A stretch of 28,246 nt of DNA from a virus: positions 1 to 28,246 of IMG/VR virus record IMGVR_UViG_3300024306_000071. The stretch is one strand, 5' to 3'. The notes beneath the pieces are model-generated. The model was not told where the DNA came from. It did not search any database and worked only from the letters and a program-made list of their open reading frames with translations. The position numbers and the translations under genes were made by a program. Below, one piece after another: positions 13,151-20,773 of the stretch; position 1 is the stretch's first letter, and each line of letters opens with the position of its first letter.

Positions 13151-13680
13151 ATTTCGTCAATCTGCACTAAACGGTCCAGATACCACTGGGCCTTTTTTAG
13201 TGAAGTTGTTCCGCCTTTGATGCGTTCACGCCAAAGATATTTGACGCAATTGCCTTTCAGGTAACCACGGTACTCCTCTGGAGTCAACTGAGCTTCAATG
13301 GCTTCAATACACTCAATCACACCATCGGTATAGTGCGACGGATGATTGACCTCATCTTCCTGGATCACAGGAGGACCATCAAACGTAAAGACAGGATTCT
13401 CTAAAGGTTTGGTGGCCCAGGGCACTGGGCACACACCATCCTTACATTCACCGAATGAAAGTACGTCAGGAGCTTCAGTACTTACCGGCGCAAACCAAGT
13501 CTTTTCGCTGACAGCATCTTCTCCTTCTCGTCCGGCTCTTCCAGTTCCAAAACTAAAGAGCGGGGCTTCGGTGATGCTCCCATTGCTAGTCCCTCCTCCA
13601 TTGAGGGAATCAATCCCGTTACTCCGGGACGCTTCATCCCCTCCAAGAATAACGGATTCCTTTCCAGACCTTGTTCGCAT
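13138..13680 (-). CDS. DUF3310-domain protein, 180 aa
   Basis: Residues about 112-176 are the DUF3310 domain found in many phages (often labelled nucleotide-kinase-like without proof): VNHPSHYTDGVIECIEAI, then KGNCVKYLWRERIKGGTTS, then LKKAQWYLDRLVQ. The N-terminal half is low-complexity and contains three spaced look-alike segments, EAPLFSFGTG, EAPDVLSFGE and ENPVFTFDG, perhaps short binding motifs. ATG 13680 is the first start after an upstream stop and has AGAGG about 9 bases before it. Its first 66 codons overlap another minus-strand frame (13482-13826). Confidence 0.8.
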   Translation of the reverse strand: MRTRSGKESVILGGDEASRSNGIDSLNGGGTSNGSITEAPLFSFGTGRAGREGEDAVSEKTWFAPVSTEAPDVLSFGECKDGVCPVPWATKPLENPVFTFDGPPVIQEDEVNHPSHYTDGVIECIEAIEAQLTPEEYRGYLKGNCVKYLWRERIKGGTTSLKKAQWYLDRLVQIDEIQNG

Positions 13681-13826
13681 GCAACTAAACCTCTGTTGTA
13701 CATGTCATACAAGGGTACATCATTTTCTTCGTTATCGAGAGGTTGACCGAAGTCACCTTCATCAAGACAACGACACATAACCTCGTCTTGTACAAACGCA
13801 TCGAGGAAGGCGGCCGCGTTATGCAT
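13482..13826 (-). CDS. Unknown protein overlapping the DUF3310 gene, 114 aa
   Basis: Minus-strand frame starting ATG 13826. The N-terminal half is acidic (DEGDFGQPLDNEENDVPLYD), the C-terminal half reads as a normal charged protein (PKPRSLVLELEEPDEKEKML) and ends SAKRLGLRR. It shares 199 bp with the start of the DUF3310 gene in another frame (a -1 shift connects them). Either both are made from overlapping frames, or a frameshift (natural or from sequencing) joins them. No slippery heptamer is obvious. Function unknown. Confidence 0.5.
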   Translation of the reverse strand: MHNAAAFLDAFVQDEVMCRCLDEGDFGQPLDNEENDVPLYDMYNRGLVACEQGLERNPLFLEGMKRPGVTGLIPSMEEGLAMGASPKPRSLVLELEEPDEKEKMLSAKRLGLRR

Positions 13827-13866
13827 TGTATTTAAGCTTTTGATTCACTCCTTTTACAATGATACT

Positions 13867-14292
13867 ATGGCAAGATTCTATAACCCACGAGAAGGAGAGG
13901 AACGTCGTCCAGTTGAGATTGGATACGACCCCACTTCCGATGCTGGTACATCAGGCGCAGAAGTTTCAGACCTACGGCCAGAGCAAGCGTATGACACTGA
14001 TTTGCGTCGCTTGCCGCAAGATGAACGCTTCCAAGCAGAGTCGTTAAACGATAATCAAGGACGTGTTGCCAAATTTATGCGGGCAGCAAAGTCCGCTGGT
14101 GCGTACAAGCTGCGTGCTGGTATTGATGAGCCAATGATTCGTGGCAGAACCCCCAGGGTTCCGGCTTCGATTCAAGGTGTGGCGCTACCAACGACCGGTG
14201 ATTCGGGTGGACGATCCGGCGCTGTTGGGTACGCAGATAAGCCCAAGCCAAGGTCTGGTCGGGCTTACAACTGGCTCGATGCGTTCTCTTGA
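13867..14292 (+). CDS. Unknown protein, 141 aa
   Basis: ATG at 13867 is preferred over an in-frame TTG at 13840, which lies in the divergent promoter region; TACAAT at 13853-13858 may be its -10 or that of a neighbour. The product is hydrophilic and likely disordered, rich in Arg, Gly, Pro and Asp (MARFYNPREGEERRPVEIGY at the start, RSGRAYNWLDAFS at the end). Its stop abuts the stop of the convergent dCTP deaminase gene in the hexamer TGATCA (14290-14295). Not recognised. Confidence 0.65.
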   Translation: MARFYNPREGEERRPVEIGYDPTSDAGTSGAEVSDLRPEQAYDTDLRRLPQDERFQAESLNDNQGRVAKFMRAAKSAGAYKLRAGIDEPMIRGRTPRVPASIQGVALPTTGDSGGRSGAVGYADKPKPRSGRAYNWLDAFS

Positions 14293-14880
14293 TCAGACTT
14301 GAGAAAAAACGACACGATCTGGTTGGTCTTGATACTTACCCTTGCGATCTTGGTAAGTTACATGACAGGGGTTGCCCCGATAGAAAAGCAACTGTGTGAT
14401 GCCTTCGTTAGCATAAATGCGATTGAAGAGGCCAGTGCAGTTACTGATTTCAAGTGTTAGGTAACCTTCCCACCCACTTTCAGCGGGGGTGATGTTCACC
14501 AGGATGCCAGAGCGTGCATAGGTGGATTTACCGACAGCAACGACGGTCACATCACGGGGAAGCTTGAGACGCTCCTGGGCCACACCAAGACAGTATCCGT
14601 ATGGAGGCAACAGGAAGTATTGACCGCGCTCATCTTCCAAAAGCTCGGAAGGTTTCAGGATCTCAGGATCAAAGTTCTTTGGATCGCAATCACCTTCTGA
14701 AATGCGACCAAAGATGAGACACTGCTCAGGGGAAAGACGGATGTCATATCCATAAGAGCTCAAGCCATAACTGAGAAGCTTGCGACCATCTTCCTTGCTG
14801 ACCAGATGGTCAACAAAGGGAGCAATCATTTCTTCTTCTTCTGCAAGCTGCTTGATTTCCCAATCGGCCAGAACGCTCAT
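14293..14880 (-). CDS. dcd: dCTP deaminase, 195 aa
   Basis: Converts dCTP to dUTP, feeding thymidylate synthesis for phage DNA. The family signature is complete: MSVLADWEIK start, LLSYGLSSYGYDIR (nucleotide binding), VGKSTYARSGILVNITP (118-132), SGWEGYLTLEISN with the catalytic Glu near 138, and YANEGITQLLFY, ending in YQDRKGKYQ. ATG 14880 is chosen because family members begin MSVL and AGGG lies just ahead; an ATG at 14892 would add MTGS. Last gene of the minus operon beginning at 16784. Confidence 0.93.
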   Translation of the reverse strand: MSVLADWEIKQLAEEEEMIAPFVDHLVSKEDGRKLLSYGLSSYGYDIRLSPEQCLIFGRISEGDCDPKNFDPEILKPSELLEDERGQYFLLPPYGYCLGVAQERLKLPRDVTVVAVGKSTYARSGILVNITPAESGWEGYLTLEISNCTGLFNRIYANEGITQLLFYRGNPCHVTYQDRKGKYQDQPDRVVFSQV

Positions 14881-14913
14881 GGACCCTGTCATTCGATTTT
14901 TAGTATACAGAAA

Positions 14914-15510
14914 TCACGAGAGAATATGCCCGCGTTCCGAATAAACATCAATGAAACGTTCGACTGCCACATCAGATGAATCTGTGGGCGGAAGATAGAC
15001 AACTAGAGAAGTGCACGTCCGATGCGGCTTAATTCCTTGACTGTTATGACGCAACAGGCTAGGAGCAACCCTCAGGATGCATAAAGGAAAACTAAAAATC
15101 TTGGGCTCATACCGTATCATGTCCGGACAATTGGTAAAGTAAATGGCTTGCTTGATTTCCTTCGCAAGCCAAGACCGATACAGCTTTCTGAACCAGACGG
15201 CGTGAGAGGACGTAAGTGATGGAGAGGATGCCCGTGTCATCTTCCATCGTTCGTTCTTAATGTCCCAGAAGTATGCTCCCGCTGGTGGGAACAAATAAAC
15301 ATTCCCGTACCACTGCTGTCCGTTCAACCCATCGTCCGATGGTGTAAAGAAAGCAGGGGCCTGGACGTATTCATTGGCAACCTTGCTGCTGGCAACATCG
15401 AGTTCGATGCCACCCATCACTTCGTTGGCAGCAACGATCAGATCTGAGTTAGTAATCAACTCAGCATCTTCTGATCTTGATTTAACACCACGGACCCCAG
15501 CTTCTTTCAT
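14914..15510 (-). CDS. Dam-family (phage N6-adenine methyltransferase)-like protein with altered motif, 198 aa
   Basis: Residues 30-80 follow the phage DNA N6-adenine methyltransferase pattern: MGGIELDVASSKVANEYVQA (DPASS-like), FFTPSDDGLNGQQWYGNVY (the 'T..DDGL...W.G' block) then FPPAGAYFW at 74-82. In active enzymes that last block is (D/N)PPY; here it is FPPA, so the residues that handle the target adenine are changed. It may be inactive, may have another substrate, or may be repurposed. ATG 15510 overlaps the upstream stop (ATGA). Part of the minus operon ending in dcd. Confidence 0.6.
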   Translation of the reverse strand: MKEAGVRGVKSRSEDAELITNSDLIVAANEVMGGIELDVASSKVANEYVQAPAFFTPSDDGLNGQQWYGNVYLFPPAGAYFWDIKNERWKMTRASSPSLTSSHAVWFRKLYRSWLAKEIKQAIYFTNCPDMIRYEPKIFSFPLCILRVAPSLLRHNSQGIKPHRTCTSLVVYLPPTDSSDVAVERFIDVYSERGHILS

Positions 15511-15896
15511 TTCTCCGATGTTTTGTTGTAATCAATCTCGCAATAGCGGATGCCATCTTTGTCATTAATGACGTAACCGGCTTTTTCCGTTGGATCAATC
15601 TTCTGTGCAGCCGAGAGGATGCGACGGAAAGTCTCTGCCATGTCGCCATCGTTGCTCCGTTCACAATCTTCTTGGGCCGAGTGAATTTCTTTGAGAGTCC
15701 AGAAGAACATAGAACGCTCCTTGTTTTCTGGTTGGAAGACCATCACTCCAGGTCCTTCCAGTTCCCACATCTTGCAATACTGTTGTCCCATGTCACCAAG
15801 GATGAGCTTGATGGTGGCATCCAGCATCCGTGCCTTGGTTTGGTCCAGCTCTGGACCAATGACAGAAGCAATTAACTTTTCACGCCTGCTTACCAT
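15507..15896 (-). CDS. Unknown protein of the minus operon, 129 aa
   Basis: ATG 15896 is used; a TTG at 15902 with AAGGA five bases ahead is an equally plausible start. A soluble, helical, charged protein (for example RREKLIASVIGPELDQTKAR, and SMFFWTLKEIHSAQEDCERS) without recognised motif. It overlaps its upstream neighbour by 17-23 bp and its downstream neighbour by ATGA, so it is translationally coupled in the operon. Confidence 0.7.
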   Translation of the reverse strand: MVSRREKLIASVIGPELDQTKARMLDATIKLILGDMGQQYCKMWELEGPGVMVFQPENKERSMFFWTLKEIHSAQEDCERSNDGDMAETFRRILSAAQKIDPTEKAGYVINDKDGIRYCEIDYNKTSEK

Positions 15897-16350
15897 TTTC
15901 AATCAGTCCTTGACGATGTAGGGATTCTAGAAGCTTTTCGGTCGGTTGATACAAGACAACAAGTTTGCCAAGGACGCCACGTTTTTTGACAAGTTTGCCG
16001 TTCTCGTCACGAACCTTGTCAAATTCACCGGAACGAATGAGGTACTCAGCAACGCAACGCAACCTTCTTTTGAGCGGCAACTCGGCTTGCGGAAACTTGC
16101 CGCAGATCGTATCAGGTGCTAGATCCTGGAACGCAAGACGCAATCGATTGGCAAGGGTCATGCCAGAGTTGGCGTCTTCTTCTTCATAGTTTTTCAGGTT
16201 CTCCAGGTACCGCCTGAGGCATCCGTCGTCGAATGACCCCTCTGGTGGCATGAACATTTCGACTTGCCGGATGAGAGATTCCGGAAGGAGTTGCTCGTGA
16301 TTCTCAATGGTTACGGAGGAGATATCAACTCCACGGAATCGATGGGCCAT
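15880..16350 (-). CDS. Unknown protein with possible winged-helix C-terminus, 156 aa
   Basis: Starts in a TAATG overlap with the HTH gene. The N-terminal 80 residues are acidic and helical (GSFDDGCLRRYLENLKNYEE); residues about 90-150 (KRRLRCVAEYLIRSGEF, KRGVLGKLVVLYQ, KLLESLHRQGLIENG) have the helix-helix-strand-strand-helix look of a winged-helix domain. A DNA-related role is possible but not shown. Confidence 0.68.
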   Translation of the reverse strand: MAHRFRGVDISSVTIENHEQLLPESLIRQVEMFMPPEGSFDDGCLRRYLENLKNYEEEDANSGMTLANRLRLAFQDLAPDTICGKFPQAELPLKRRLRCVAEYLIRSGEFDKVRDENGKLVKKRGVLGKLVVLYQPTEKLLESLHRQGLIENGKQA

Positions 16351-16784
16351 TATTCAAGAAAGCCCCTGTCTGTCTTGTACATCTTGGTTGCACTGTCGCC
16401 TTTACCTCTTAGATCTCCTGATTCCAGGTCCCTGTTCTTGGAGAAGGATTGCACCAGTTGGTTCCAAGGCACGCGAAGGACAGCTTTACGGTTGGGATCA
16501 GGAGAGACATTGACGAAATGGATGCCTTCTGTCCATCCTTTATTTGGATCACGCCGACCGATGGCAATCCAATTACGGATGGTCTGATCGGAGACTCCCA
16601 ATCGTTTTCCGCATTCTTCTGTCGAGATGTACTCATCGGCATAAGCCTCTGGATTCAACACATCAATTTCACCGGTTGAATAACGGCTGTGCCACATGGA
16701 ACTAAGGACGTTCTTGATTCCTTTTAGTTCAAACGCAATATCTTCCAGGCTTTTGCGCAGACCGTATTTCATAGCGGCAAACAT
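16350..16784 (-). CDS. Helix-turn-helix (excisionase/MerR-type) protein, 144 aa
   Basis: Residues 52-113 form a small DNA-binding domain: YISTEECGKRLGVSDQTIRN (helix-turn-helix), WIAIGRRDPNKGW, then GIHFVNVSPD and VLRVPWNQLVQSF. This is the HTH_17/excisionase pattern. The 50 preceding residues are helical. First gene of the minus operon (16784 to 14293), so it may be its regulator. ATG 16784 used; ATG 16772 is an alternative. No clear ribosome site. Confidence 0.72.
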   Translation of the reverse strand: MFAAMKYGLRKSLEDIAFELKGIKNVLSSMWHSRYSTGEIDVLNPEAYADEYISTEECGKRLGVSDQTIRNWIAIGRRDPNKGWTEGIHFVNVSPDPNRKAVLRVPWNQLVQSFSKNRDLESGDLRGKGDSATKMYKTDRGFLE

Positions 16785-16826
16785 TTTGGTTAGATGCTAG
16801 TGTATGGGCAAATCTTTTGCACCACG

Positions 16827-17198
16827 ATGGAAGAACAAATTCCTTCCAGTACTCCTACTCAGTCGGCTGAAAAGCCTCAAATGCCGCCTGCACTTCAGGG
16901 AATTACTCCTGAGATGCTGGAAGCCATGAAGGCTCGTGCACGGGAAGAAGCCGTTCGGATGACGATTCTGCAGCAGCAAAAGCAAGTGGCTCCTCCAGAG
17001 GAAGTCCCCGTGGCACCACGTCCGTCGATTCCCGTATTTCAGCCGCCACAACCGCAAGTTGTTTATGTGCGCCGCAACCTAACCGTTGCCGAACTCATTG
17101 TTGTCTTTGCGATTGCTTGCGGCCTAGTCACAGGTGTTCAGGCAGCCTGGAACTTTACGACTAACCACTTACCGCGCATTGAAATCAAGGCTCGTTAA
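16827..17198 (+). CDS. Single-span membrane protein, Pro-rich, 123 aa
   Basis: Residues 85-108 are a membrane helix (LTVAELIVVFAIACGLVTGV...), preceded by YVRR (positive, so N-terminus inside) and followed by a 15-residue basic tail. Residues 1-80 are Pro/Gln-rich with a charged helix (about 27-50). ATG 16827 is chosen; ATG 16794 would add 11 residues. It lies just upstream of the tail-fibre gene and divergent from the minus operon. A holin-, spanin- or superinfection-type role is possible from topology only. Confidence 0.65.
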   Translation: MEEQIPSSTPTQSAEKPQMPPALQGITPEMLEAMKARAREEAVRMTILQQQKQVAPPEEVPVAPRPSIPVFQPPQPQVVYVRRNLTVAELIVVFAIACGLVTGVQAAWNFTTNHLPRIEIKAR

Positions 17199-17218
17199 GT
17201 GGGTAGACACACTGCGAC

Positions 17219-17224
17219 TATAAT
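17219..17224 (+). promoter_or_regulatory. Possible -10 box for the tail-fibre genes
   Basis: TATAAT 31 bp before the GTG start at 17255, in the 56-bp gap after the membrane-protein gene. No convincing -35 box at 16-18 bp. Confidence 0.4.
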
Positions 17225-17254
17225 TCATTTTATGGGGTTTTTGTGATTTAATAG

Positions 17255-19948
17255 GTGGCCAACAGGCGTATATCCGAGCTACAAGAACTTGCCGGCATCC
17301 AGTTAGCGGATGGAGATCTGCTGACAGTTGTGGATGTCGGTGAGGTCGACCCTGCGATTAAGAATAAGAAGCTAACAATATCTGGCACCAAGGCATACCT
17401 TAATATCTATTACTTACCGCGCACTGGCGGCACTGTCAGTGGTTCGGTTCTTATTGAAGACAACCTGACGGTTCAAGACCAGGCCACGATCTCTGGTCTG
17501 AATGTTAGCAATACAACAAATATCGGAACCCTTTACGTTTCTGGTACAACAAACGTTACCGGTACGTTCAGTGGTACGACCATTACCGGTACCAACGTCA
17601 ACGCAACAAACGTAACTGCAAACACATTAAGTACTAATAGTTTTTCTGTGACCACCCTGACGGGTGTATCCGGTACTTTTACAACGATTGTTTCTGGTGC
17701 CACCGTTACTGGTAATACAGGTAACTTTGGAAACCTGGCTGCGGTTTCTGGTGTATTCAGTAACTACCTAAGAGGTGGTACTGTTACCGGCGACTTTGGT
17801 GCCTTTGGTACTGCAACCGGTATCACCGGTATTTATACGACGTTACTGTCCGGAGCCACGGTTACTGGTACGACAGCTAACTTCACGACGGGTAACTTCC
17901 AGGTCCTGAACGCTGGATCTCACATCATCACTGGTAACTCGACCATCAGTGGTGATCTGATTGTTCGTGGTTCTGGTTTCTTTAGTTCTGGTGTACAAAT
18001 CACTGGTACTGTCAGTGGTACCACCATCACTGGTACCAACGCACAGTTCACAAACGTCACTGGCGTTAATATCATCGGCACGACCCAAGTCTCTGGTGCG
18101 ACTATCACTGGTGGCCTTGGTCAATTCGGAACACTAACTGGTAACTCTGCAGGGTTTACAACGGTTACTGGCACTACCGTCACAGGTAATACCGGTAATT
18201 TCACAACGCTAAATGCAATTACTGCATTCTTTACAACTGGCATTGTTCGAGAGAACATTACAGTCACTGGTACCGCTACGGTCAACAGCGATCTTTTAGT
18301 CCGTGGTTCAGGACTCTTTAGTTCTGGTATTAACGTCACGGGTCGTGTTAGTGGCATCACCATCACCGGTGCAGGTGGTGGTTTTACAACTCTTACGGGT
18401 ACTACTGTTACCGGCTCTGTTGCCAACTTTGTTAGTGGCGTTTTTACGACCCAGGTTTCTGGTCTAAATGTAACCGGTGAATACGGACGTTTCCTGAGCT
18501 TAGAAGGGAGCGTTATTACTGGCGGTACCGTCATTGGTACGACCACTGTTTCTGGTATTTCCATCCAGGGCAACAATGGTTTCTTTGGTACCGTCACCGG
18601 AAACACTGCTGGTTTCACAACTGTCACCGGAACAACCATTACCGGTACTACTGCCAACTTTGTTAGCGGCGTCTTTACAACCCAGGTTTCTGGTCAGACT
18701 GTTACTGGTGGAACAGCACGTTTCACAAGCGGTATCTTTGGCACCCTTGTTGCTGCTTCTCATACCGTCACTGGTGATCTTGTTGTCTCCGGCAACCTAC
18801 GAGTCGAAGGCTCTGGTTACTTCAGCTCTGGTGTTCAAATAACTGGGACTTTAAGCGGCACCACGATTACAGGTACGACGCTTCAGGCAACCAATATCAC
18901 TGGTGTATCAGGCGTCTTTACCTCTCAAATCTCTGGTGCCACTGTTACTGGAAACTTAGCTCAATTCACAGCACTAACTGGAGGGACGGCTGGATTCACC
19001 ACGGTTACTGGAACAACAGTAACAGGTACAGCTGCCAATTTTGTTGGTGGTAACTTTACAACTAGCATCACAGGCACTACCGTCACCGGTACAACGGCTA
19101 ACTTCGTAAGCGGTGTTTATACAACACAAATTTCTGGTGCCTTAATCACTGGCAATGCAGTACAAGCAACAGCAATAACCGGTGTCAATGGCGTATTTAC
19201 AACCCAGGTTTCTGGTGCAGTTGTAACGGGTGACGCGGGTCGATTTAGTAGTATCACTGGAATCTCTGGTGTATTTACCAGCAACCTTTCCGGTACCACA
19301 ATTACTGGTAATACGGTTTTAGGAAGCAACATCACGGGGATCAGTGGTGTATTTACTACTTCGTTAAGTGGTACAACGATTACCGGAAACACCGGTCAGT
19401 TTGGGACATTAACGGGGAATACCGCAGGATTTACTACTGTCACAGGAACAACGATTACCGGTACGACTGCAAACTTTGTCACTCTCTCCGGTTCTTCCAT
19501 TACCGGACAGACAGCAAACGTTACTCAAATCACTGGAGTTAGCGGAGTCTTCACGGCTCAGATCTCTGGTGCAACCATCACAGGCGATACGGTTCGAGCA
19601 ACGACTGGTATTTTTGTTACTAACTCTGGCGATACGTTTATTGCGGGTGGTGCAACATTTGTTACCGGCTCTGGTGATGTTCGCCCCAGGGGTTTATTCT
19701 CTTTCCCAACCACAGTTGGTACTGCGGGATTCGTTCTGCAAACCAATGGAAATGGTACAACATCTTGGGTTGTTCAGAGTGGTGGTGGTGGAAGTGCAAT
19801 CACTACCATCATGCAAAGCAAGATTGTGATTGACGTAAACTTTGGTCTTACTGCTGGATATAATGGATTGAGTCAAGGACCAGTTGAAATTCAAACTGGC
19901 TTCACGGTAGACGTTCCAAGTGGGTCACTTTGGAACATACTTGAGTAG
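17255..19948 (+). CDS. Long repetitive tail-fibre protein, 897 aa
   Basis: GTG start at 17255. The N-terminus (MANRRISELQELAGIQLADG, then DLLTVVDVGE) is the attachment segment seen on many phage fibres. Residues about 60-790 consist of degenerate beta repeats: a 26-residue unit such as QVSGAVVTGDAGRFSSITGI + SGVFTS, alternating with shorter 20-21-residue units (VTGTTVTGTAANFVGGNFTT). A larger module with GSG(F/L/Y)FSSG starts at 17969, 18305 and 18809. The C-terminus has the GFVLQTNGNGTTSWV segment and a final PVEIQTGFTVDVPSGSLWNI domain common at cyanophage fibre tips. It should form a trimeric fibre for host binding. Confidence 0.88.
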   Translation: MANRRISELQELAGIQLADGDLLTVVDVGEVDPAIKNKKLTISGTKAYLNIYYLPRTGGTVSGSVLIEDNLTVQDQATISGLNVSNTTNIGTLYVSGTTNVTGTFSGTTITGTNVNATNVTANTLSTNSFSVTTLTGVSGTFTTIVSGATVTGNTGNFGNLAAVSGVFSNYLRGGTVTGDFGAFGTATGITGIYTTLLSGATVTGTTANFTTGNFQVLNAGSHIITGNSTISGDLIVRGSGFFSSGVQITGTVSGTTITGTNAQFTNVTGVNIIGTTQVSGATITGGLGQFGTLTGNSAGFTTVTGTTVTGNTGNFTTLNAITAFFTTGIVRENITVTGTATVNSDLLVRGSGLFSSGINVTGRVSGITITGAGGGFTTLTGTTVTGSVANFVSGVFTTQVSGLNVTGEYGRFLSLEGSVITGGTVIGTTTVSGISIQGNNGFFGTVTGNTAGFTTVTGTTITGTTANFVSGVFTTQVSGQTVTGGTARFTSGIFGTLVAASHTVTGDLVVSGNLRVEGSGYFSSGVQITGTLSGTTITGTTLQATNITGVSGVFTSQISGATVTGNLAQFTALTGGTAGFTTVTGTTVTGTAANFVGGNFTTSITGTTVTGTTANFVSGVYTTQISGALITGNAVQATAITGVNGVFTTQVSGAVVTGDAGRFSSITGISGVFTSNLSGTTITGNTVLGSNITGISGVFTTSLSGTTITGNTGQFGTLTGNTAGFTTVTGTTITGTTANFVTLSGSSITGQTANVTQITGVSGVFTAQISGATITGDTVRATTGIFVTNSGDTFIAGGATFVTGSGDVRPRGLFSFPTTVGTAGFVLQTNGNGTTSWVVQSGGGGSAITTIMQSKIVIDVNFGLTAGYNGLSQGPVEIQTGFTVDVPSGSLWNILE
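19127..19438 (+). repeat. Four in-register 78-bp coding repeats in the tail fibre
   Basis: Units begin at 19127, 19205, 19283 and 19361, each exactly 26 codons, opening with Q/N/S-(I/V/L)-S-G and ending (N/S)G-(V)-FT(T/S). DNA is diverged but register is perfect. Looser copies fill most of 17570-19620. Confidence 0.75.
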
Positions 19949-19989
19949 AATTAAAGTAAATTAAAACGTAAGAAGACCAGGAAAATCGA

Positions 19990-20766
19990 ATGGCTTACGG
20001 GACTTTAAAAGTTGATAATTTAACTTATACGTCAGGTGGCTCTGATGCTACAACTACCGTTAGCGGGCTGCTTGGCATTGCAGCAGGTAACTTCAATAAT
20101 ATTACGGCAACTGGAACCATATCTGGAGCGACCATTACCGGTAATACAGCTCAATTCAATACAGTTACAGGTAACACAAGTCAATTCACGACGATTACAG
20201 CAGTTACCGGTATTTTTACCACAACTCTTAGCGGTGCCACTGTTCTTGGTCCAACTCATACTGGATCTGTCGCTAATTTTAATAGTGCAAATTTTACAAG
20301 CACAGTAACGGGAACAACATTTAGCGGTACAACTATTAATGCAGTCAGCGCTAATTTTACGACCAGCATAACTGGAGTTACTGTTACAGGTATCACTGCT
20401 AACTTTAGTTCTGGCAACTTTACTACACAAGTTTCTGGTGCTACGACTCGTGATAGTAAAGGTGATGTCAGAAGCATTCCAGCAAACGCTCAGTCAACCA
20501 GTTATACCCTTGTTATTGGAGACGCCGGAAGGCATATTTCTACAACTGCAGGCGTTACAGTTCCAGCTTCTGTATTCTCTACTGGAGATGCAATAAGTAT
20601 CTACAATAATTCCGCTTCAAGCATTACCATTACACAAGGTGCAAGCGTTACCCTAAGACAAGGGGGTACTGCAAATACAGGAAACAGAACACTTTTATTG
20701 AGAGGAGTTGCTACAATACTTTGCGTAGCATCTAATGAATTTGTAATCAACGGAAATATTTCTTAA
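19990..20766 (+). CDS. Second, shorter tail-fibre protein, 258 aa
   Basis: N-terminus MAYGTLKVDNLTYTSGGSDA is a common phage fibre attachment start. Residues 25-155 carry the same type of repeats as the 897-residue fibre (ISGATITGNTAQFNTVTGNT; SITGVTVTGITANFSSGNFT). Residues 160-258 form a globular tip (GDVRSIPANAQSTSYTLVIG; ...NTGNRTLLLRGVATILCVAS) seen at the end of many cyanophage and marine phage fibres. It follows the long fibre by 41 bp, with TAGAAT at 19946-19951. It likely forms a companion side fibre or an alternative host-binding fibre. Confidence 0.85.
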   Translation: MAYGTLKVDNLTYTSGGSDATTTVSGLLGIAAGNFNNITATGTISGATITGNTAQFNTVTGNTSQFTTITAVTGIFTTTLSGATVLGPTHTGSVANFNSANFTSTVTGTTFSGTTINAVSANFTTSITGVTVTGITANFSSGNFTTQVSGATTRDSKGDVRSIPANAQSTSYTLVIGDAGRHISTTAGVTVPASVFSTGDAISIYNNSASSITITQGASVTLRQGGTANTGNRTLLLRGVATILCVASNEFVINGNIS

Positions 20767-20773
20767 GAAACAA

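Noticed and set aside
18121-18657. 178-codon minus frame (Val/Pro-rich) in the tail fibre
   Set aside because: Product is a simple Val-Pro repeat mirroring the Thr-Gly fibre repeats; antisense artefact.
17570-19620. Regular repeats resembling a CRISPR array
   Set aside because: Repeats are in frame, diverged and encode a beta-repeat fibre; there are no constant repeats with unique spacers.
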